A stretch of DNA of 64,000 bases, taken from Candidatus Latescibacterota bacterium. Lineage in GTDB: Bacteria; Latescibacterota; UBA2968; UBA8231. Position 1 is the stretch's first letter. Each line of letters opens with the position of its first letter. Made by a program: the position numbers and the translations under genes. The stretch spans positions 124,001 through 188,000 of the forward strand of contig JAJEGS010000024.1 of the NCBI GenBank assembly GCA_022819745.1, written 5' to 3'. The notes under the pieces were generated by a model. That model was not told where the DNA came from, searched no databases, and saw only the letters and a program-made list of their open reading frames with translations. This document shows, in pieces, positions 50,225 to 57,465 of this stretch.

Positions 50225-51121
50225 ATGCTACCTATCGTCGATACGCATCAGCACATGTGGGATTTGGCGCAGTTTGCGCTGCCGTGGCTGGAGGGCGAGG
50301 GAATGGACCCGCTGCGGAAAAATTACTTGATGAGCGATTACTTGGCCGCGGGTGCCGGGGCTGGTATTGCTCGCACCATTTATATGGAAGTCGATGTCGC
50401 CGCTGAGCAGCACATTGCGGAAGCGGAGTTTGTCGCTGGCTTGTGCAGGGCCGACGACAACCCAATGGCCGGGGCGGTGATCGGGGGCAGTCCGGGGGAG
50501 GAGGGTTTCCGCGCTTATATTGACCGCTTTAAGGACGAGGACGCTATCAAAGGAGTGCGGCAGGTGTTGCACGTGCCCGACGCCGAGCCGGGCCATTGTC
50601 TGCAGGAAAGTTTCGCCCGGGATGTGCAGTACCTGGGAGAGATCGGCATGAGCTTCGATCTGTGCCTGCGGCCGGGCGAGTTGGGAGACGCGGTCGGCTT
50701 GGTGGATCAGTGTCCGGGCACGCGCTTCATCGTCGATCACTGCGGCAACGCCGACCCGCAGGTCGTCAACGGCGCGGCGGATCACGATCCGGCCAACCCG
50801 TTCAGCCACACCAAAGAGCAGTGGCAGGGCGACATGGCGGCTTTGGCCGAGCGCGAGCACGTGGTGTGCAAAATATCTGGGATCATCGCCCGGGCACCCG
50901 CAGGGTGGAATGCCGACACATTGGCACCGACGGTCAATCACTGCTTGGACAGCTTTGGGCCGGACCGGGTGGTGTTCGGTGGCGACTGGCCGGTGTGCAA
51001 CTTCGGGGCGAGTTTGGGGGCGTGGGTGGCTGCGCTGCGGGAGATCGTCTCCGGGCGGCCCGAGGAAGAGCAGGCCAAATTGCTCGCCGGCAATGCCGAT
51101 AGGCTCTACGGACTGGAGTGA
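50225..51121 (+). CDS. Amidohydrolase-family lactonase-like enzyme
   Basis: A protein of 298 residues of the COG3618/amidohydrolase-2 type. The metal motif is IVDTHQHMWDL. Later blocks are FIVDHCGNADPQ and VVFGGDWPVCNF (terminal Asp). COG3618 contains L-fucono- and L-rhamnono-lactonases. It sits just before the aldo/keto reductase, which would make the lactone it could open. Confidence 0.9.
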   Translation: MLPIVDTHQHMWDLAQFALPWLEGEGMDPLRKNYLMSDYLAAGAGAGIARTIYMEVDVAAEQHIAEAEFVAGLCRADDNPMAGAVIGGSPGEEGFRAYIDRFKDEDAIKGVRQVLHVPDAEPGHCLQESFARDVQYLGEIGMSFDLCLRPGELGDAVGLVDQCPGTRFIVDHCGNADPQVVNGAADHDPANPFSHTKEQWQGDMAALAEREHVVCKISGIIARAPAGWNADTLAPTVNHCLDSFGPDRVVFGGDWPVCNFGASLGAWVAALREIVSGRPEEEQAKLLAGNADRLYGLE

Positions 51122-51123
51122 GT

Positions 51124-52137
51124 ATGGACCCTTTTGAGAAAGTAGCGATTGGCAATACGGGCGTGGAGGTGACGCGGCTGGGGTTGGGCGGCGCGCCGTT
51201 GGGCGGGATGGTCTTAGCCGACGGGATTTTTGTGGGCAGCGGCTACGACGAGGCATTGGCCATCATCCGCCGGGCCTATGAAATGGGCGTGCGCTATTTT
51301 GATACTGCGCCGATGTACGGCGATGGGCGCAGTGAGGTACGCTATGGGCGGGTGCTGGGCGAGTTCCCGCGCGAGTCGTTTGCCATCTCGACCAAGGGAT
51401 CGCGGGTGTTGCGGCCTGAAAACCTGGACGATTTGGCACCTTACAGCGAGGACGGGATCCCGCACTATGTGTACGATTTCGACTTTAGCGCCGAGGGGCT
51501 GCGGGCCTCGCTCGATTCGAGCTTGGAACGGCTGGGACTGGCAGCGGTGGATATTTTCTTTGTCCACGACAGTGACTTCAAGGGGCAGCACACCGACGAG
51601 GAATTTATCGAAGCGCTGGAGGCTGCGGTCGAATTGCGGGCAACGGGCACGGTCAAGGCCATTGGCATGGGCATGAACGAGTGGGAGCGCACGGGGCGGA
51701 TGGTCGAACGCTTTGATTTGGACTACATCCTGCTGGCCGGGCGCTACACGCTGCTGGACCAATCGGCGCTGCCCGAATTTTTGCCGCTGTGCGCAGAGCG
51801 CGGGGTGAAGCTGACCATGGGCGGGCCGTACAACAGCGGCATTCTCGCCCGCGATTTGAGCCAGCCGGTTTCTTTTGATTACCTGCCCGCGCCTGAGCAT
51901 CTGGTGCAACAGGCCAAGGCGCTCAAGGCCGTCTGCGATCGACACGGCGTTGAGCTGCGGGCGGCAGCATTGCAATTTCCCTTTGGGCATGAAGCGGTGA
52001 TTTCGGCGGTACCCGGCGCGGCGTCCGTGGCCGAGCTGGAGGACAACGCGCGCGTGATGCAGGTGGATATTCCGCCGGCTCTGTGGGCGGAGTTGAAGGC
52101 GGAAGGGCTGCTGCCGGAGGGGGCACCGACGCCCTAG
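51124..52137 (+). CDS. Aldo/keto reductase (aldose 1-dehydrogenase-like)
   Basis: A protein of 337 residues. I chose the ATG at 51124, with GGAG 5 bases ahead; a GTG at 51118 that overlaps the previous stop is possible. The catalytic set is visible: Asp and Tyr in RYFDTAPMYGDGRSE, Lys in AISTKGSRV, His in DIFFVHDSDF. The sequence is closest in style to L-fucose/D-threo-aldose 1-dehydrogenases, which oxidise aldoses to lactones with NAD(P). This matches the lactonase just upstream. Confidence 0.9.
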   Translation: MDPFEKVAIGNTGVEVTRLGLGGAPLGGMVLADGIFVGSGYDEALAIIRRAYEMGVRYFDTAPMYGDGRSEVRYGRVLGEFPRESFAISTKGSRVLRPENLDDLAPYSEDGIPHYVYDFDFSAEGLRASLDSSLERLGLAAVDIFFVHDSDFKGQHTDEEFIEALEAAVELRATGTVKAIGMGMNEWERTGRMVERFDLDYILLAGRYTLLDQSALPEFLPLCAERGVKLTMGGPYNSGILARDLSQPVSFDYLPAPEHLVQQAKALKAVCDRHGVELRAAALQFPFGHEAVISAVPGAASVAELEDNARVMQVDIPPALWAELKAEGLLPEGAPTP

Positions 52138-52140
52138 CCG

Positions 52141-52341
52141 TTAAGTCATTACCTTCAACAGGGTGGTGAGTTGTAGGCCCATCACGCCGAATAGGATACC
52201 GAGAATACAGCGCTGGCCGGCGCGAAGTTCGGCAATGGCCCGCTCCATGCTCGCCAAGCGACGGTCTAACTGCTCGGCGATCCCTTCTAGCCGTCCAATG
52301 CGGCGGTCGTGGTCTTGCTGCGGAGTAATCGGTTCGTTCAT
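52141..52341 (-). CDS. Small coiled-coil protein with C-terminal membrane helix
   Basis: A protein of 66 residues. Residues 10-45 form a heptad helix (RIGRLEGIAEQLDRRLASME) and residues 46-63 a hydrophobic helix (CILGILFGVMGLQLTTLL). It has the reverse order of the small protein at 13040-13255. It converges on the aldo/keto reductase gene, with stops 3 bp apart. Function unknown. Confidence 0.6.
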   Translation of the reverse strand: MNEPITPQQDHDRRIGRLEGIAEQLDRRLASMERAIAELRAGQRCILGILFGVMGLQLTTLLKVMT

Positions 52342-52481
52342 GCGGTCATATCCTCGTCAGAATCATAACGGACGTTACACACCGACGCAGCCACGTTTCG
52401 GCATCCACCCCGGCTAGCCGCTACATCAACGGCGTATGATAGCCTTTGACCTTTCGAGCAAGGGCTGTCTGGTCTTTCTTT

Positions 52482-54431
52482 ATGGCTATGGGTGCGGTCT
52501 CTGTGGACTCGGCAAAGGGCTGTACGGCCAAGGCGCTTTTCGTCGGGCTGGTTGGGGCAGTCTGCCTGGGCTTGGGTTCGACCTTCAACGATATGATCAT
52601 CAAAGGCTCCGGCTTGGCGGTTTGGAATCTGACGCCGGGGGCGATCTTTTTATTTTTCTTAGTCGTTGTCGGCAATGGGCTGGTGCGTTGGGTCTATCCT
52701 CGTTTGGCGCTGGTGCGGGGAGAGTTGGCGGTGGTGTTTTTCCTGTTGCTGTTGGCCAATACGCTTTCCGGGCGCGGTTTGCCGGTGCAGCTACTGCCGG
52801 TGATGACCGGAGCCTCTTATTACGCGACTCCCGAAAATAATTGGCGAGAGCTGGTCCAGCCTTTTCTGCCGGATTGGCCGCTGCCGCAGGGGGATGAAGC
52901 TGTTCGTCGGTTTTACGAGGGCGCACCCGACGGGGCGATTCCCTGGGATGTATGGGTGGCACCATTATGCTGGTGGGCCATTTTCGGGTTGGCGCTCTTT
53001 TGGGCGATGATCTGCTTGATGGTCATCGTCAGGCGTCAGTGGGTCGAGCACGAGCGGCTGAGTTATCCGATGGTGCAGTTGCCGCTGGCGCTATTGGGCG
53101 GCGCGGGGCAGAAGCCTTTGTTGCGGCGGGGACTGGTATGGATTGGTTTTGCCGTGCCCTTTTTGCTCGGCTCGATCAATGCCCTGCACAACTATTATGG
53201 GGTCTTTCCCCAAGTGAGCTTGTCGCTGGGCTCGGTGGAGATCGTGCGCGGCATGCCTACGCTCGGGTTGGGGCTCAACCCCTCGATGGTCGGTTTCTCG
53301 TATTTCGTGCCGCAGAACATCGCCTCGGGTTTAGTGGTTTTCTTTTTGTTCAATCGCTTGCAGAGCGGGTTGCTGACGCAGTTTGCGTGGGGCGGCAGGG
53401 ACGCCAGCATGGGTCCCTACAGCCAGTACACGGATTCGGTTATTATCTACCAGGCAATGGGGGGTATGATCGTGCTGGTGCTGGGGACGTTATGGGTGGG
53501 TCGGGAGCATTTGCGGGCGGTGTTGCGCCGCGCTCTACGCAGTGCTGCGGATGTCGAAGACGGCGACGAGATCATGTCCTATCGCGCGGCGGTCGGTGGC
53601 GCGATAATTAGCTTTGTGGTGATGACCGTCTGGCTTTGGCGCACGGGAATGCCATTGCCAGTGGTGGTGATGTTGTTAGTCGGCTCGTTTGTCGGTTTTA
53701 TGACCATCACGCGGGTGGTCGCCCAAGGGGGGGTGGCTTCGATGTTTCCGCCGAGCAACGGCCCGGATTTCGTCATCTCGGGGGTTGGGGCCTCGCTATT
53801 GGGTTTCAAGGGCACAGCCGGGCTGGCGTTGAGCTATGCCTGGGGAGTGGATCAGTTGATCGTGCTAATGGCTGCCTGCGCCAATGGCCTGAAGCTATTT
53901 ACCGAGATAGATCTGGCCGGTCGGCGGCGGATGTTTTGGGGTATTTTAGCGGTGATTGTGCTGACGCTGACTTCGGTCATCGGACTGACGCTCTATCTGG
54001 CCTACAAGCACGGGGCGATCAATTTGTCGAGTTTTTACTTTAACAATGTAGCCCAGTATCCGTACAATTTTATGAGTAAGAACGTGCAGACTCCCGAGGG
54101 GCCGAGTCCAGGTATGTGGTCGCATACTTGGATCGGGGCGGGAATTATGGGTGCGTTGATGTGGTTGCAATATCGCTTCGTGTGGTGGCCTTTTCACCCG
54201 CTGGGTTTTCCGATCAGTTGTGTCTTCGGCTCAATGTGGTTTTCGGTATTCGTCGCTTGGGTGATTAAAGGCACAGTACTCAAATACGGGGGGTTGGGGC
54301 TTTTCGAGCGCTTGAAGCCGTTGTTTTTGGGCTTGATCTTGGGCGAGGCGGTCGTTGCCGGCTTCTGGGTGGTCGTCGATTATTGCACCGGGATGCAGGG
54401 CAGCCGCCTGGGCAATATCATCATGGGGTAG
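52482..54431 (+). CDS. Large polytopic membrane protein, DUF6784/DUF6785 (OPT-like)
   Basis: A protein of 649 residues from the ATG at 52482; a TTG 36 bases upstream is weaker. About fourteen hydrophobic segments are visible. The layout (FVGLVGAVCLGLGSTFNDM, then NTLSGRGLPVQLLPVMTGAS, later RRQWVEHERLSYPMVQLPLA and a TITRVVAQGG loop) matches DUF6784/6785 proteins, which resemble oligopeptide transporters. Transport of a small organic molecule is inferred. It may import the sugar acid used by the upstream genes. Confidence 0.82.
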   Translation: MAMGAVSVDSAKGCTAKALFVGLVGAVCLGLGSTFNDMIIKGSGLAVWNLTPGAIFLFFLVVVGNGLVRWVYPRLALVRGELAVVFFLLLLANTLSGRGLPVQLLPVMTGASYYATPENNWRELVQPFLPDWPLPQGDEAVRRFYEGAPDGAIPWDVWVAPLCWWAIFGLALFWAMICLMVIVRRQWVEHERLSYPMVQLPLALLGGAGQKPLLRRGLVWIGFAVPFLLGSINALHNYYGVFPQVSLSLGSVEIVRGMPTLGLGLNPSMVGFSYFVPQNIASGLVVFFLFNRLQSGLLTQFAWGGRDASMGPYSQYTDSVIIYQAMGGMIVLVLGTLWVGREHLRAVLRRALRSAADVEDGDEIMSYRAAVGGAIISFVVMTVWLWRTGMPLPVVVMLLVGSFVGFMTITRVVAQGGVASMFPPSNGPDFVISGVGASLLGFKGTAGLALSYAWGVDQLIVLMAACANGLKLFTEIDLAGRRRMFWGILAVIVLTLTSVIGLTLYLAYKHGAINLSSFYFNNVAQYPYNFMSKNVQTPEGPSPGMWSHTWIGAGIMGALMWLQYRFVWWPFHPLGFPISCVFGSMWFSVFVAWVIKGTVLKYGGLGLFERLKPLFLGLILGEAVVAGFWVVVDYCTGMQGSRLGNIIMG

Positions 54432-54467
54432 CGATCGCGTCGCGATCATACCATACGGAAGGCAGCT

Positions 54468-55406
54468 ATGGCCAAACGACTGGTTTATTTTAACGGCGAG
54501 TTCGTCCCCGAGTCGGAAGCGCGGATCTCGATTTTCGACTGCGCCCTGATGTATGGGGACATGGTTTTTGAGATGACGCGGAGCTTTGGGCAACAGCCCT
54601 TTCGGCTGCGCGAGCATCTGGAGCGGCTCTACGGATCGCTCAAATACGCGCAGATCGACTGCGGGCTGGACATCGACGCGATGGAGGAGGCGACCCACGA
54701 GACCATTGCCCGCAACCTGCCCGCGATCGGCGCGTTGGACTTCCAGATCATGCACGACGTCACGCGCGGTGCCCTGCCGCTGTACAATACCCTCGTCAAA
54801 GAGGGCACGGCCCCCATTGTCACCATCAATGTCTTCCCGCTGGTGCGGCACATCGGCGGGATGGCGCATCTCTATCAGGAGGGAGCGCACTTTGTCGTCC
54901 CGCCCCAGCAGTCGGTGCCCTCGCGCTACATTGATCCCAAGGCCAAAAACCGCAGCCGCATCTTCTACAAGATTGCCGAGTTGCAGGCCGCGCAGATGGA
55001 GGCCGGTGCCCAGGCGCTGTTGACCGACGAGCACGGCTTTATCACCGAGGGAACGGGCAACAACTTCTTCATGGTCCGCGACGGCCAAGTGATAACGCCC
55101 AAAGGACACAATGTCCTGCGCGGCGTGTCGCGCGGCGCGTGTATGGAATTGGCGAGCAAACTCGGTATTCCCCTATGCGAAGCCGATATTGAGCCTTACG
55201 ATGTACGCGAAGCCGACGAGGCGTGGTTTACCAGCACCACGATCTGCATGGTGCCCATTACGCGCTTTAACTTTCAGGCAGTGGGTGACGGTCAAGTGGG
55301 GCCGGTGTATCGCCAGTTGCTAGCGGCGTGGTCTGAGGAAATGGGTGTGGACATCGCTGGTCAGGCGCGTCAGTACGCCGAGATGATGGAGGGGTGGATC
55401 CCCTAG
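54468..55406 (+). CDS. PLP-dependent class IV aminotransferase (branched-chain/D-amino acid type)
   Basis: A protein of 312 residues. The fold IV signature is GDMVFEMTRSFGQQPF and the PLP-lysine region is YIDPKAKNRSRIFYKIAE. The C-terminal cofactor loop is DEHGFITEGTGNNFFMV, followed by TPKGHNVLRGVSR. The family contains branched-chain and D-amino acid aminotransferases and ADC lyase; subtype is uncertain. It is 36 bp after the membrane-protein gene and 13 bp before the dioxygenase gene on the same strand. Confidence 0.9.
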   Translation: MAKRLVYFNGEFVPESEARISIFDCALMYGDMVFEMTRSFGQQPFRLREHLERLYGSLKYAQIDCGLDIDAMEEATHETIARNLPAIGALDFQIMHDVTRGALPLYNTLVKEGTAPIVTINVFPLVRHIGGMAHLYQEGAHFVVPPQQSVPSRYIDPKAKNRSRIFYKIAELQAAQMEAGAQALLTDEHGFITEGTGNNFFMVRDGQVITPKGHNVLRGVSRGACMELASKLGIPLCEADIEPYDVREADEAWFTSTTICMVPITRFNFQAVGDGQVGPVYRQLLAAWSEEMGVDIAGQARQYAEMMEGWIP

Positions 55407-55419
55407 GAGAGCTTCGATT

Positions 55420-56205
55420 ATGAGCGATAATCCCACAGACGCCGAGCGCTTCTTCTTCGACAACAACGGCTATTTGGTGCTGGAAAATTTCCTCGCGCCG
55501 GATCGGGTCGCGGCCCTCTACGCGGCGCTGGAGCGCACCATTGAGCGCCGGCGAGACCCTCAGTTCAGGCGCGAGCACGAGCCAGCTTTTGCCGACCGGC
55601 TCGACGCGGCCAACGTGCGGGTCATGCACCTGCTGGCCGAAGACCCGCTCTTTTTGGCAATGCTCGACTACGAGCCGATGATGGCCTACGTCCACGGTCT
55701 CTTTAACGAGATGCCGCATCTGCATTCGACGGACGCCTTCTACGAGATCGAACCCGCCGACTACCACGGGCAAGGCTGGCACATCGACGGCATTCAGGAT
55801 GGCTTCCGCAACCTCAAGCCGCACATCCCGCTGTTGCAGTTCAAGGTGGGTTACTACCTGAGCGACATGAGCGCACCCGATCAAGGCAACTTGACCTTAG
55901 TGCCCGGCAGTCACAAGGCACTGCTGGAGCCAGATACAGGGAATGGTATGCCCGGGGCCGTGCAGATATGTGGCGGCCCGGGGACGGCGGTGCTCTTCCA
56001 CAACGCGATGTGGCATACGGCCGGGCCCTTTACGCGTAGCGGGGGCAAGCGGGTGATGCTGTACTATGGGTACGAACATCCGTGGATGCTGGCGTGTGCC
56101 GAGCAGTGGCGCTACGATCAGGTTTTTTTGCAGGGGCTCTCGCCGACGCAGCGGCGCTTTTTCCACGGGTTTGTGTTCGACCCGCCGGAGTACCGCTGGG
56201 GATGA
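55420..56205 (+). CDS. Phytanoyl-CoA dioxygenase (PhyH)-family protein
   Basis: A protein of 261 residues with the Fe(II)/2-oxoglutarate site. The HxD motif is H121 and D123 in GQGWHIDGIQDG, and the distal histidine is H199 in NAMWHTAGPFTRS. A basic residue for 2-oxoglutarate is R206 or R211. Members hydroxylate small molecules or lipids; the family is often expanded in marine uncultured bacteria. The stop overlaps the next start as ATGA, coupling it to a subunit-III-like membrane protein. Confidence 0.9.
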   Translation: MSDNPTDAERFFFDNNGYLVLENFLAPDRVAALYAALERTIERRRDPQFRREHEPAFADRLDAANVRVMHLLAEDPLFLAMLDYEPMMAYVHGLFNEMPHLHSTDAFYEIEPADYHGQGWHIDGIQDGFRNLKPHIPLLQFKVGYYLSDMSAPDQGNLTLVPGSHKALLEPDTGNGMPGAVQICGGPGTAVLFHNAMWHTAGPFTRSGGKRVMLYYGYEHPWMLACAEQWRYDQVFLQGLSPTQRRFFHGFVFDPPEYRWG

Positions 56206-56768
56206 ACTGGAACTCGCCCGATCTACGAGGTCGCCGCCAGTTGGGTCTGGCCCTGTTTTTGATCTCGCTGGGGATGCTGTTTGGGGCCAGCATCGCGGCT
56301 TTTGCCTACCTGCGACTGACCAGTCCGGCGCTGCAGGGGAGCGAACGCATGGAGCTGCCGCTGGCGCTTGGCGTTTCGACGGCGGTGCTGTTGGGCGCTG
56401 GGGTGGCGATGTACAAGGCGACGCAGAACGCCAAGCGCGGGCACTTCCCGCTTCTGCGGCGGTGGTTGGCGTGGGCTTGGGTGACGAGCGCGTTGTTTAT
56501 CGCCGTGCAAGTGCCGGCGCTGGTGCAGCTACTCGACCGCCACCAGGCGCTGGGGGTGAGTGTCTATGGCATTGCGTTCGCGCTGGTCGTGGTTCACGCG
56601 CTGCACGTGGTGGGCGGGATGGTGCCGTTGTCGATGCTGGCGTGGAAGGCACGCATGGAGCGGCTCGATAGCGAGCATTTGTTCTCCGTGCGGGCCTGCG
56701 CCGCGTATTGGCATTTCCTCGAAGCGGTGTGGATCGCGCTGTTGGGTGCGTTTTTTGTGTGGGGGTGA
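56202..56768 (+). CDS. Orphan cytochrome c oxidase subunit III-like membrane protein
   Basis: A protein of 188 residues with five hydrophobic segments. The order and motifs fit heme-copper oxidase subunit III: an N-terminal GLALFLISLGMLFGA, a central HALHVVGGMVPLSM, and a C-terminal CAAYWHFLEAVWIALL. The last two carry the conserved His and Glu of the family. No subunit I or II gene is in the window. It is coupled to the dioxygenase gene by ATGA, which is an odd partner. It may serve an oxidase encoded elsewhere. Confidence 0.85.
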   Translation: MNWNSPDLRGRRQLGLALFLISLGMLFGASIAAFAYLRLTSPALQGSERMELPLALGVSTAVLLGAGVAMYKATQNAKRGHFPLLRRWLAWAWVTSALFIAVQVPALVQLLDRHQALGVSVYGIAFALVVVHALHVVGGMVPLSMLAWKARMERLDSEHLFSVRACAAYWHFLEAVWIALLGAFFVWG

Positions 56769-56811
56769 AGGACGTGAGGGAAAGTTTCGTGCCAGTGCCT
56801 TTTCGGCATCG

Positions 56812-57195
56812 CTATCCTGTTGGCTCGCTCACGGATGCCAGAAGCTCAAAGTCCGTATCCGCGGATTCGAGCGCGGCCCCGTGGCGGCGGGCGCAGGCGG
56901 CAATGATTATATCAGTGGCCGGTGCGGTAACGCCTTGGGCTCGCGCTCGCCGCGCCAAGTCGCAGGCCGTCTGCCAGACCTCTTCGTCGATGGGAAGCTC
57001 GGGGAGGGTGCGGGCAAAATCCCGCAGAACCTTCTGTTCTTGTTGCCCGGAGGCACCATTCCACAGTTCGAGCTGCACCAGTGGGCACCAACAGGCTTGT
57101 CCCGTGGTCAGCGCCGCTTCGACGCGAGCGCGAACCGTGGGGTCGCCGCCCGGACGGAGCATGTGTATCCAAGACGAGGTATCGACGAGGATCAA
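56812..57195 (-). CDS. vapC: VapC-type PIN-domain toxin
   Basis: A protein of 127 residues. PIN catalytic acids are visible: D5 (MILVDTSSWI), E43 (LVQLELWNG), D95 (PATDIIIAAC), and D113/D115 (ESADTDFEL). VapC toxins cut RNA, usually tRNA or rRNA, in the cytoplasm. The start lies 4 bp after the stop of the antitoxin gene, the standard VapBC order. Confidence 0.92.
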   Translation of the reverse strand: MILVDTSSWIHMLRPGGDPTVRARVEAALTTGQACWCPLVQLELWNGASGQQEQKVLRDFARTLPELPIDEEVWQTACDLARRARAQGVTAPATDIIIAACARRHGAALESADTDFELLASVSEPTG

Positions 57196-57199
57196 CGGC

Positions 57200-57403
57200 T
57201 CAGCCTTGCCGCCGCGCGGCCTGAAGCTCTTGCGGTGTAATCAGATCCGGGCAAGTGCCAGCGTATTGGACGAGTTCCGCCATGCGCATGCGGCGGTTGA
57301 AATCCGCGACGGCTCCGACAATGGCCTCGCGTTTGGTCTTCGCTTGCGTGAACCTGATGGCATCCTCAAGCTCATTTTCAGGAATATCAACAGTAGTTTT
57401 CAT
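57200..57403 (-). CDS. vapB: VapB-type antitoxin
   Basis: A protein of 67 residues with the ribbon-helix-helix type start MKTTVDIPENELEDAIRF followed by a helix (KTKREAIVGAVADFNRRM). It would bind the VapC toxin and repress the shared promoter, which should lie in 57404-57465; I see no clear operator palindrome there. Confidence 0.88.
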   Translation of the reverse strand: MKTTVDIPENELEDAIRFTQAKTKREAIVGAVADFNRRMRMAELVQYAGTCPDLITPQELQAARRQG

Positions 57404-57465
57404 ACTTCTAAAATAGCCATCTATAGAAGCCTAATCAAGCATAATTATATTCTTTATCGTGCCGC

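Noticed and set aside
50228..51256. Minus-strand frame of 342 codons opposite the amidohydrolase
   Set aside because: No domain is visible, whereas the plus-strand product carries the THQH metal motif and clear family blocks.
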